Positions 33,031 to 40,456 of a DNA stretch of 51,625 nucleotides are shown here, piece after piece. Position 1 is the first letter of the stretch. Each line of letters opens with the position of its first letter. The translations under genes were made by a program, and so were the position numbers. Under the pieces are notes generated by a model. That model was not told the origin of the DNA. It was given only the letters and a program-made list of their open reading frames with translations, and did no database searches. The stretch is taken from contig JAQGIW010000107.1 in assembly GCA_028290905.1 (NCBI GenBank), positions 1 through 51,625 of the forward strand. Reading direction: 5' to 3'. This stretch comes from Caulobacteraceae bacterium (lineage in GTDB: Bacteria > Pseudomonadota > Alphaproteobacteria > Caulobacterales > Caulobacteraceae).

Positions 33031-33627
33031 ATGAGCCGCATTCAGAAACTTGCCATCGAGGACTGGGATCCCGAGCTGCGGGCGCTGACCGCGGCCGACG
33101 AAGCCACCCCGCTGGAACAGGGCATGATGCGGATGATGGCTCACACACCCGAGATGGCCAAGGGCATGATCGCTTTCAGCGGCGCAATGTTCAAGAACCG
33201 CACCTTGCCGCGCCGGTTGGTCGAGCTGGTGCGGTTGCGGGTGGCCTTTCACAACCAATGTCGCAGCTGCATGGCGATCCGCTACAAGACAGCAGTGGAC
33301 GACGGCATGACCGAAGGCATGGTCTGTTCGCTCGAGCGCCCGCAGGAGGCGGCCGATCTGACCGATGCCGAGAAGTCCGCGCTCCGGTATGCGGAGATCT
33401 CCTGCCTCGACCACCTCGGCATCAGCGAGGCGACATTCGATGACCTGCGCGACTACTTCACGGAGGCGCAGATCGTCGAATTGGGGATGTTCATCGCCTT
33501 CTTCATCGGGTTCGGCCGGCTGAGCGCCGCCTGGGACATGATCGAGGAACTGCCCCAGGCCTTCCAGGACAAGCAGGCGGCGGTCGTCACCCCCTGGCGC
33601 GAAGAGTCGATCCTGGTCCGGGGATAA
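33031..33627 (+). CDS. carboxymuconolactone decarboxylase (AhpD-like) family protein
   Basis: A 198-residue all-helical CMD/AhpD-fold protein. The conserved core RRLVELVRLRVAFHNQCRSC includes the CxxC pair (Cys-Arg-Ser-Cys) near residues 76-79, then MAIRYKTA; a second helical part has LTDAEKSALRYAEISC and IVELGMFIAFFIGFGRL. AhpD-type proteins with CxxC are thiol peroxidases or reductases; CMD enzymes lack it, so an antioxidant or thiol-redox role fits better than decarboxylation. It may protect against peroxide leaking from P450s (inference). ATG 33031 begins MSRIQKL. An operator-like site is upstream. Confidence 0.87.
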   Translation: MSRIQKLAIEDWDPELRALTAADEATPLEQGMMRMMAHTPEMAKGMIAFSGAMFKNRTLPRRLVELVRLRVAFHNQCRSCMAIRYKTAVDDGMTEGMVCSLERPQEAADLTDAEKSALRYAEISCLDHLGISEATFDDLRDYFTEAQIVELGMFIAFFIGFGRLSAAWDMIEELPQAFQDKQAAVVTPWREESILVRG

Positions 33628-33660
33628 GCCGCGGGGCGCCCCGCTTGAGGCGCAAACCGG

Positions 33661-33677
33661 CACATGTTAGGGCTTTC
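33661..33677 (+). promoter_or_regulatory. operator-like site CACATGTTAGGGCTTT
   Basis: CACATGTT then GGGCTTT, about 65 bases upstream of the P450 gene at 33734. It matches the island motif with one extra base before CTTT. Confidence 0.42.
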
Positions 33678-33733
33678 ACAAGGAAACGAACGAGGCTGCC
33701 CGAACCGGGGCGGTGCGTAGAGGGAGAGGCCCC

Positions 33734-35017
33734 ATGCCCGCGACCGCCGCGACCGTGAGCAGGCCGATCGATCCCCGCGAGTTCGATGCCGTCGACTTTC
33801 AGCGCGACCCGTTCCCGTTGTACCGGCGCCTGCGGGACGACCATCCGGTGTTCCACGACCGCTTCCACAATCGCTGGATCCTGAGCCGGTACCAGGACAT
33901 CGAGGCCGCCTTCCAGGACAGTCAGAGCTTCGACCGCGCCGTCTATGACCCGAACGGACCCTATGAGTTCGGCCGGCGGCACATCTTCGGGCCCAATATC
34001 CTCGAATATGGCAACAGCCCCCAGCATCGCTGGATGCGCAACGTGGTCGCCGGCCAGTTCGTGGGTGAGCGGCTGGACGCCTTCCTGCCGATCATTGACA
34101 GGATCGCGCGTGAGGTGATCGCGACCTTTGAAAGGGACTGCGAAGTCGAACTGGTCAGCCAGTTCTCCAGCCAGTTTCCGATCCGGGTGATCTCGAACAT
34201 GCTGGGGCTGCCGCGGGAAGACGAGGCCATGTTCGTGGGCTGGTACCAGGCGCTGATCGCCGGTCTCGGCTTCGGAGGCGAGCACCTTGCCCGCGGTCTC
34301 GTCGCGCGCAACGAGATGTGGGACTATATCGATCCGCTGATCGAGCAACGCCGACGCTCGCCGGGCGATGACCTGCTCTCGCGGATCACTATCGCCGAGC
34401 TCGATGGCAAGCGCCTGGAGACAAAGGAAATCAAGGGCTTCGTCGCCCTGCTGCTGGCCGCGGGCGGCGACACCACGGACAAGGCCATCGCCAACATGTG
34501 GTATCACATGATCTACACGCGCCCGGATGTCTTCCCGCAGGTGCTGGCCGACCCCGAGCTGTGGGGGAACGTCTTCACCGAGATGATGCGCTACGACGCC
34601 GTCGTGCACGCCCAGTTCCGCCAGACCACGCGCGAGATTCCCCTGCACGGTGAGGTCATTCCGCGTGGCGCCGGAGTCATCCTATACCTCGGCGCGGGCA
34701 ATCGCGACGAACGGGTGTTCCGGGATCCTGACGTCTTCGACATCCACCGCGACGATCTCCACATGGGACGCGAGAACCGGTCGGGGAAATACAAGGATGG
34801 CAAGCCCGGCCACCTCGGCTTCGGCATGGGCCCACACTTCTGCATGGGCTACGCCATGGCGCGGCAGGAGGCCTCCATCGCCTGTGGCCACCTGGCCCAC
34901 GCGATGAAGAACGCGCGTCCCAAGTTCGCTGCCCACGAAGGGATCACGTCGCCGTCCATCGATTCCGGCGGCTTCAGATCGCCGCGTGAGCTGTGGATCG
35001 AGTTCGACGTGCGGTGA
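33734..35017 (+). CDS. cytochrome P450
   Basis: A 427-residue soluble bacterial P450. It shows FQRDPFPLYRRLRDDHPVFHD near residue 30, I-helix LLLAAGGDTTDKAIANMW near 245, K-helix ExxR as TEMMRYDAVV, DPDVFDIHRDD, and heme loop FGMGPHFCMGYAMARQEA with Cys370. All essential residues are present. ATG 33734 follows AGGGAGAGG. A small ferredoxin gene overlaps its stop by 4 bases (GTGA), the classic pairing of a P450 with its own [3Fe-4S]-type ferredoxin. Likely hydroxylates the island substrate or a downstream intermediate. Confidence 0.95.
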   Translation: MPATAATVSRPIDPREFDAVDFQRDPFPLYRRLRDDHPVFHDRFHNRWILSRYQDIEAAFQDSQSFDRAVYDPNGPYEFGRRHIFGPNILEYGNSPQHRWMRNVVAGQFVGERLDAFLPIIDRIAREVIATFERDCEVELVSQFSSQFPIRVISNMLGLPREDEAMFVGWYQALIAGLGFGGEHLARGLVARNEMWDYIDPLIEQRRRSPGDDLLSRITIAELDGKRLETKEIKGFVALLLAAGGDTTDKAIANMWYHMIYTRPDVFPQVLADPELWGNVFTEMMRYDAVVHAQFRQTTREIPLHGEVIPRGAGVILYLGAGNRDERVFRDPDVFDIHRDDLHMGRENRSGKYKDGKPGHLGFGMGPHFCMGYAMARQEASIACGHLAHAMKNARPKFAAHEGITSPSIDSGGFRSPRELWIEFDVR

Positions 35018-35244
35018 CCGACATGGCTGATAGCGTCCGTTGGCTGAGGATCGACTTCGACAAATGCATCAAGGCCGGCGAGTGCTACTACAACCACCCC
35101 GAGTTGTTCAGGCGCACGGACAGCGGCTACCCCGCGCTCAGGATCCGTCGTGCCGCGACGCCAGCCCAGTTCCGTGAGGCCCAAGAGGCGATGGAGGTCT
35201 GCCCGAGCCGGGCCATTTCGTACGAGGACGACTCTACCGACTGA
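35014..35244 (+). CDS. P450-associated ferredoxin, [3Fe-4S] type
   Basis: A 76-residue small ferredoxin. Cysteines are in DFDKCIKAGECYYNHPELF (C-x5-C) and EAMEVCPSRAISYED (third cysteine before Pro). The residue between the first two cysteines where a fourth ligand could sit is Ala, which favours a [3Fe-4S] cluster, as in many P450-linked ferredoxins. The GTG at 35014 overlaps the P450 stop (GTGA); an ATG at 35023 (MADSVRWLRIDFDKC) is an equally reasonable start. It should donate electrons to the P450 encoded immediately upstream. Confidence 0.92.
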   Translation: MTDMADSVRWLRIDFDKCIKAGECYYNHPELFRRTDSGYPALRIRRAATPAQFREAQEAMEVCPSRAISYEDDSTD

Positions 35245-35259
35245 GCAGGTCGCCCGCTC

Positions 35260-35787
35260 CTATCTTAAGGGATCCGTCTGGCCGTCCCAGGTGTCGTGGG
35301 CGTGCTTCCAGCGCTTGAACACCTCTCGGATGTCCCCATTGTCGCCGTGGATCTCGACGAAGCAGCCGATCTGTCTGACGGCGTTGAAGTAAACCACGTC
35401 CGCCACCGCCCACATTTCCACCGCCAGGTCCAGGCCCTGGGCCAGGAAGTCCTGCTTGTCCCGCTCGAACTCGGCGCTGAGGATGCCGACGTGGTGGAAG
35501 CCTTCCTCGCGGGGCTTGTACATCTCGGTATAGATCGAAGGCTTGTCGTCGTGCTGCTGGATCAGCTGGATCTGCACCGGCCCACAATAGGCAAAGGCGT
35601 AGCTGACGTCGGATTCAGTGGGGTCGCCGCGATAGCGGAAGTAGCCGCGCTGGTCGACCTTCACTGTGTGATGGGGCACGCGGAAGAACGGACCGGCGCC
35701 GAAGAGCTTGATCCAGTTCATGCAGGCGGTGTCGATGTCGTTGACGAAATAGGCGTACTGGAACACCGGGCGGTTCAGCACCTGCAT
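35260..35787 (-). CDS. VOC family protein
   Basis: A 175-residue VOC-fold protein, paralogous to the one at 23804. Segments: FQYAYFVNDIDTACMNW, GAGPFFRVPHH, VQIQLIQQHDDKPSIYTEMY, GFHHVGILSAEFERDK and IGCFVEIHGDNGDI. Possible metal ligands are His in GFHHV and Glu in FVEIHG. The shared PSIY motif and GxGPF segment tie the two VOC proteins to related substrates. GGAGG before ATG 35787 fixes the start. It is convergent with the ferredoxin gene and divergent from a SnoaL-like gene, with an operator-like site between. Confidence 0.85.
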   Translation of the reverse strand: MQVLNRPVFQYAYFVNDIDTACMNWIKLFGAGPFFRVPHHTVKVDQRGYFRYRGDPTESDVSYAFAYCGPVQIQLIQQHDDKPSIYTEMYKPREEGFHHVGILSAEFERDKQDFLAQGLDLAVEMWAVADVVYFNAVRQIGCFVEIHGDNGDIREVFKRWKHAHDTWDGQTDPLR

Positions 35788-35854
35788 GGGAATCCTCCGT
35801 GAGCGCCGGCTCGTGTGGCCGGATTTGCGGTCCGCTCCACGATAGCATCGATAC

Positions 35855-35875
35855 AAGAACGTGCTACACTTTTTA
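35855..35875. promoter_or_regulatory. operator-like site AACGTGCTACACTTTTT
   Basis: AACGTGCTACACTTTT begins at 35858 in the divergent gap between the VOC gene (35787) and SnoaL-like gene (35947). The segment TACACTTTT is identical to that at 40259-40267. Confidence 0.5.
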
Positions 35876-35946
35876 CGCGGTCTGCCGTCGCACTGAGGCT
35901 GCTCGCCGACATCGATAAAACCATCGAGACCCATGGGAGGACGATC

Positions 35947-36420
35947 ATGACAGTCGAGGACCTGCTGGAGATCGAAGCGATCCGAAAACTCCGGACGCTC
36001 TATTCCTATTACCTGGACGCCGGCGAACTCGACGCCCTGGTCGCCCTGTTCGCGGATGATGCGGTCTGCGAGTTCGGACCCTATGGGGTGTGGGAGGGCA
36101 AGGCGACGATCCGAGCCAACTATGAGGTGGTCGAGCGGCCCATGATCGAGAAGGGCGGCTTCCTCACCCTGCACGCCAACACCAATCATTGGGTGGAATT
36201 GACCGGCGCCGATTCGGCGGTGGGCCGGGTCTATCTCATCGACCTGTCGCTAGGTGGCGAGCCTGAGAAGAACCCCATGGTGTGGCTGGGGGTCTACGAC
36301 GAATCCTATCGAAAGATCGGCGGCGCCTGGAAGATCAGCCGCTCGAGCCTGCAGTTCCTTTGGCCGCAACGCCACGTGACGGCGGGTTTTCCAGGCAAGC
36401 ACCTGCCGATCAGGAATTGA
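35947..36420 (+). CDS. SnoaL-like/NTF2-fold protein
   Basis: A 157-residue single-domain NTF2-fold protein (SnoaL-like, related to ketosteroid isomerase and dioxygenase beta subunits). The usual N-terminal helix and first loop read LLEIEAIRKLRTLYSYYLDA followed by LDALVALFADDAVCEFG, where the Tyr and Asp pair near residues 19-40 could be catalytic. Proteins of this type isomerise, hydrate or cyclise small hydrophobic molecules. It is one of three such proteins in the island (with 43164 and 46119). GGGAGG precedes ATG 35947. It converges on an SDR gene, 7 bases apart. Confidence 0.87.
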   Translation: MTVEDLLEIEAIRKLRTLYSYYLDAGELDALVALFADDAVCEFGPYGVWEGKATIRANYEVVERPMIEKGGFLTLHANTNHWVELTGADSAVGRVYLIDLSLGGEPEKNPMVWLGVYDESYRKIGGAWKISRSSLQFLWPQRHVTAGFPGKHLPIRN

Positions 36421-36427
36421 CCCAGAC

Positions 36428-37195
36428 CTACGGACCGCCGGCCACGCTGATACACTGGCCGGTGGTCCACTCGGCCGCCGGCGAGGCGAAGAAAACCGCC
36501 GCCGCCGCCGTGTCCTCCGGATAACCCACCCGGCCCAGGGGAATGCCGCGGCCGAAGGCGCCGGCCGCCTCGTCTTCCGTAAGGTGAAGAGTCTCGGCCA
36601 GCATCTCGGTCCAGATCACCCCTGGGGCGATGCAGTTGACGGTGATTCCCCGAGGCCCGAGTTCCACGGCCAGCGTCCGAGTCATGGCGATGACGCCGTT
36701 GTTGGCGGTGGAATAGGCGCCGAACCCGGGGCTGGCGTGAAGGGCCGCCACGGAGACGATGTTGATGATCCGGCCCCCGTTCTTCATCCGCGCCGCCGCC
36801 TCCTGCGAGCCGAAAAATTTGTGGCGCAGGTTGAGCGAAATCTGCTCGTCCCATTTCTGAGGCGTGATCTCCGGCAGGGGGTGCTGCTTGCGATCGAGGT
36901 TTCCGCCGGCGTTGTTGACCATGATGTCTATGGCGCCCAGCTCGGCCACCACCCGATCGAGGGCCGATGGGATGACTTTGTCGTCGAGGACATCGCCGGA
37001 GATCGCCAGCGCGCGTCGGCCGCGAGCCTTGATCTCCCCGGCCACGGCGTCGACGTCGCCCTGTCGCCGCGCCAGAACCGCGACATCCGCCCCGCAATCG
37101 GCCAGGGCCAGGGCGATTCCCCTGCCGATGCCTTTGCCCCCGCCGGTGACCAGCGCGACCTTGCCGTCGAGCCGAAACCGCTCGTACATGCCCAT
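36428..37195 (-). CDS. SDR family protein with YxxxN in place of YxxxK
   Basis: A 255-residue SDR of the FRLDG group (opening MGMYERFRLDGKVALVTGG, loop GGGKGIGRG, IMVNNAGG). The catalytic serine region is INIVSVAAL, but the active-site motif reads AYSTANNGV: Tyr161 is present and the lysine four residues later is Asn165. Asn at this place would normally cripple the proton relay, so the protein may have altered chemistry or a binding role. The paralogues at 20428 and 31217 keep the lysine. It lies 15 bases after the TonB receptor gene on the same strand, with AGGAGG before ATG 37195, so they form an operon. Confidence 0.9.
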   Translation of the reverse strand: MGMYERFRLDGKVALVTGGGKGIGRGIALALADCGADVAVLARRQGDVDAVAGEIKARGRRALAISGDVLDDKVIPSALDRVVAELGAIDIMVNNAGGNLDRKQHPLPEITPQKWDEQISLNLRHKFFGSQEAAARMKNGGRIINIVSVAALHASPGFGAYSTANNGVIAMTRTLAVELGPRGITVNCIAPGVIWTEMLAETLHLTEDEAAGAFGRGIPLGRVGYPEDTAAAAVFFASPAAEWTTGQCISVAGGP

Positions 37196-37210
37196 GGATG
37201 CCTCCTAAGC

Positions 37211-39805
37211 TCAGAACCTGTAGTCGACCTGCAGCCGGATCTCCCGGCCCTGGGGAATGATGCCCCAGAGGTCCTGCGGAAGCCCCAGCGGCTTGGCGCC
37301 GGTGACGGCCAGAGTCTGGTCGTTGTTGATGTTGGTGCCGATCACGGAAACGGCCCACGGCCCGGCCGTCTGGAAGAAGCGCGCGGACAGGTTGGCCACC
37401 GTGTGGGCCGGGGTGGATGTGTTCGGCGCATTATTGACCCGCGGGGTCTTGTCGTAGATCTCGACGTCGGCGTTCAGCGCCACGGAATAGACGGGGGTGA
37501 TTTCCTTGACCCACGTCCCGCCGAGATTGATCGACAGCGGCGGCCCGCCGAAGGGTTGGTGGCTGAGGTCCTGGAAGCCGTTCACGCAACCTGTCGCCAC
37601 GGTCTGTCCGGCGTAGCACTGCGAGCCGGGGAACGAGCTGTAGCGCAGGGGCACATAGGTGACCGAACCCCTCAGGGTGAGGTCGCGGTTGACCGCGTAG
37701 CTGAGGTTCGCCTCGACGCCCTGGTCGATGGCGCTGCCCGCATTGCCGATGCTGAAGGTCGTGGTGTCCGCGTGGAAGGTGGCCACCTGAAGCTGGTAGT
37801 AGGTGTAGTGGAACAGGGTCAGGTCCCCGCTCAGACGGCCATCGAACAGGGTCCCTTTGACGCCGATTTCTTCGCCCTTCACCTTCTCGGGCCGGAAGGT
37901 AAGGTTCGACTGGACCTTGGCCTGGGTGGCCACGGGGTCGAACACGCCATTGTGGTAGACGAGATAGTTGGTCACCACGCCAGGGTTGGCGATGCCGCCG
38001 GCCAGGAAGCCGGTCTTATAGGCCGCATAGACCATGATGTTCGGCGTGACGTGCCAGGACAGCGTCACCTCAGGCGAGAAGTTCTGATAGCGGGTTCCGA
38101 TGTTGTAGACCGTACCCGCCGGCGTCAGGGAGCTGAACATTTGCGCGACGGCGTAGGGGCCGAAGAGCTGATCCAGGGCCTGCATCGGCTGGTAGATGGA
38201 TGACTTCTTGTGGGCGTCGGTCCAGCGCCCCCCGCCGGCGAGCTCCAGATTTGGCAGGATTTTCCAGTTGAATGAGCCGAAGAACGAGAAATCCTCGGCT
38301 CCGTTGTTGTCCTGGTCGATCATCGAATTGCTGACACCGGCGTAGTTCGTCTGTCCGGTCAGGCCGGCCGGCAGCGGTCCCAGCAGGAAGATCCGGTTGG
38401 TGTTGTATAGATAGCGCCGCTCGTGCTCGTAGAAGCCACCGACTGTGAAGTTCACCGGAAAATCGAAGCTGGTGGCGGCCCGCACCTCCTGCGTATAGAG
38501 CGACGTCCGTTCGCTCTGGTAGTCCGGGGTCTCGGCGAAAACGGTAGAGTCATAATTGCCGAACTCGTCCGCCTTCAGATGATAGTAGCCGCTGACCGAC
38601 GTGAGGGTGACGTGTGGAAAACGGTAGTTAAGGGTCAGGGAGCCGAGCAGTTGCTGCGTCAGGGTATAGTAGCGACCGTCGGAGGGCGCTCCCACGAAGT
38701 GGAGCAGCACGGGCGTCGGGATGGTCGCATCGTTTGAAGTGGTGGACGGACAGGTGGCGTTGGTGTCTTCCCACTTGCCGCCCAGGGCCCCGGTGTAGAA
38801 GGGGTGCGCGCCGTTCGTGCAGTGGGGGAAGCCGTCATTCCCCGTGGAAGAGTTGTTGTGGTAGTAGGACCCCAGCAGCTTGAAGGTCGCGTCAAACCGC
38901 GAGGTCGGCTTCCATACCGCCGTTAGGCGCTCCACCAGTTCCTTGGTCTTGGGATACTTGTCGTAGTTCGGGCCCTCCAGGCTGCTATTCGCCGGCGTAA
39001 GAAACGGGTCGGTATGCTTCGGGTCATATTGCGGCGATGCGGGATTTCCGAGAGGATTCACGGCCAGGGACTTCGCCTGGTTGTAGACATAGCCGCCCTG
39101 CATGTCCTCGGCCCGTACGGCCAGGCGCACCGCCAGGGTGCTGGTTATCGGGATGGAGACCGCACCCTCGATCTGGGGGTCCTGCGTATTGAACCCGTAG
39201 GAAGCCCGCAAATAGCCCTCCAGCCGCTCGCCGGGGCTGTTGCTGTTGATGGCGATCACGCCCGCCGGGCTGTTCTTGCCATAAAACAGCGATTGCGGAC
39301 CCTTCAGGATCTGGATGTTCGACTGGTCGAAAAAGCCGGCATCGACGATGTGGCCGCGCGTGATCGGTATGCCGTCGATCACCACCGATACCGGTGACTC
39401 AGATGCATAGTCCGGTCCGAATACGCCGATGCCGCGAATAAAGATCGCCGAACCGGGCGTGCCACCGCCGGTCCGCTCGATCTGGACGCCTGTCGTGATG
39501 GTCGAGAGCTGGATCAGGTCATTGGTATTGTAGCGGCTGATGGTCTCGTTGGAGAGCACCGCGGCGGCCACCGGCGTATCGATGAGCCGCTCTTCCTTCT
39601 TACGGGCGGTGACGGTCACTTCCTCGAGCCGTGTGCCCGTGTCGAGGTTCGCACCTGACGTGGCGGCCGTCGCCGAGACATCGGCCGCCCGGGCCCCCTC
39701 GGCCGCCATGGATCCGCCGATCGCCAGCCCGAGCGCCGCTGAAGCCAGTAGCCAGCGCCGTCCGGCCGGCGGGCGGCCCATCGGCCGTTCAATAGACATC
39801 GACAT
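37211..39805 (-). CDS. TonB-dependent outer-membrane receptor
   Basis: A ~864-residue receptor for energy-driven import across the outer membrane. A signal peptide covers about the first 40 residues (LLASAALGLAIGGSMAAEGARA). A TonB-box-like segment LEEVTVTARKKEERL is followed by the plug domain (DLIQLSTITTGVQIER, IFIRGIG, VVIDGIPITRGHI, ILKGPQSLFYGKNSPAGVI) and a 22-strand barrel ending with the outer-membrane C-terminal signature LQVDYRF. No siderophore marker is present; catabolic sphingomonad- and Caulobacter-type receptors of this form take up hydrophobic carbon compounds. ATG 39805 has GGGAGGGAG upstream. Operon with the SDR at 36428, divergent paralogue at 40457. Confidence 0.95.
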   Translation of the reverse strand: MSMSIERPMGRPPAGRRWLLASAALGLAIGGSMAAEGARAADVSATAATSGANLDTGTRLEEVTVTARKKEERLIDTPVAAAVLSNETISRYNTNDLIQLSTITTGVQIERTGGGTPGSAIFIRGIGVFGPDYASESPVSVVIDGIPITRGHIVDAGFFDQSNIQILKGPQSLFYGKNSPAGVIAINSNSPGERLEGYLRASYGFNTQDPQIEGAVSIPITSTLAVRLAVRAEDMQGGYVYNQAKSLAVNPLGNPASPQYDPKHTDPFLTPANSSLEGPNYDKYPKTKELVERLTAVWKPTSRFDATFKLLGSYYHNNSSTGNDGFPHCTNGAHPFYTGALGGKWEDTNATCPSTTSNDATIPTPVLLHFVGAPSDGRYYTLTQQLLGSLTLNYRFPHVTLTSVSGYYHLKADEFGNYDSTVFAETPDYQSERTSLYTQEVRAATSFDFPVNFTVGGFYEHERRYLYNTNRIFLLGPLPAGLTGQTNYAGVSNSMIDQDNNGAEDFSFFGSFNWKILPNLELAGGGRWTDAHKKSSIYQPMQALDQLFGPYAVAQMFSSLTPAGTVYNIGTRYQNFSPEVTLSWHVTPNIMVYAAYKTGFLAGGIANPGVVTNYLVYHNGVFDPVATQAKVQSNLTFRPEKVKGEEIGVKGTLFDGRLSGDLTLFHYTYYQLQVATFHADTTTFSIGNAGSAIDQGVEANLSYAVNRDLTLRGSVTYVPLRYSSFPGSQCYAGQTVATGCVNGFQDLSHQPFGGPPLSINLGGTWVKEITPVYSVALNADVEIYDKTPRVNNAPNTSTPAHTVANLSARFFQTAGPWAVSVIGTNINNDQTLAVTGAKPLGLPQDLWGIIPQGREIRLQVDYRF

Positions 39806-39984
39806 CCTGGGCACTCCCTCCCTGTCTCGCCTGAGGACCCTCGGCGCCTGCCCGTCATCGCCCGTGCGGGCGCGATTGGGGCTGAACGCCTACGCGCGAA
39901 CGCGTAAGGCTCCCGACTTGCGCAACTCCCTTGGCGACCCCCTTCGGACCTGTCCGAGGCACGTCGGCCGCTCGTTAGATAATG

Positions 39985-40003
39985 CGTAACATGTGTTAGC
40001 TTT
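39985..40003. promoter_or_regulatory. operator-like inverted repeat TAACA-TG-TGTTA
   Basis: A perfect 5+2+5 inverted repeat (39987-39998), 182 bases upstream of the minus-strand TonB receptor. On the minus strand it reads AACACATGTTACGCATT, matching the island motif. The 39806-40456 gap contains this site, the one at 40251 and a possible promoter, and no convincing gene. Confidence 0.5.
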
Positions 40004-40250
40004 CGGATGCTAGCCCGCGGCCGCACCGAAAGCAACGGGGGGTGTGCGTCCGAGTGCGGGCCCGCCCCTCGAGCCCAGTGACCTCCGGTGTCCGACCACG
40101 CCGGATTCCCCTGTGGTGTTCGCGAGGGGGTTCCGACCTCGCCCGCCGCTAGGTCCGCGAGATCGTCCATACCTGGAACAAAATAGGATATTAGCACCTA
40201 CGAGATCGCCTGCCGGGCGAGTTGCCGTGGGGCCGGTGGCGCATAAAAGA

Positions 40251-40267
40251 AATGCGTTACACTTTTC
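40251..40267 (+). promoter_or_regulatory. operator-like site AATGCGTTACACTTTT
   Basis: AATGCGTTACACTTTT is about 190 bases upstream of the plus-strand TonB receptor start and shares TACACTTTT with the site at 35866. A promoter-like TTGACA begins 14 bases further on. Confidence 0.48.
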
Positions 40268-40280
40268 GTTCATAACGGCC

Positions 40281-40308
40281 TTGACACATTCCGCCTGTGG
40301 AATAGCGT
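40281..40308 (+). promoter_or_regulatory. possible sigma70-type promoter
   Basis: TTGACA at 40281-40286 is a perfect -35 hexamer; a weak -10 candidate TAGCGT lies 16 bases later at 40303-40308. It would drive the plus-strand TonB receptor. The poor -10 keeps confidence low. Confidence 0.3.
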
Positions 40309-40456
40309 GGGGTCAATCCCCGAGGGCTCCGCGCCATTTCCAAAGAGGCGTCCGACGGAGCCCGCTGGTGTGACCGCCGCCGCGATGCTCCGCGGACGAG
40401 GAACGAACAAGCAGCGCCGGTCAATGGAACCGGCGCCGGAATATGAGGGAGAGATT

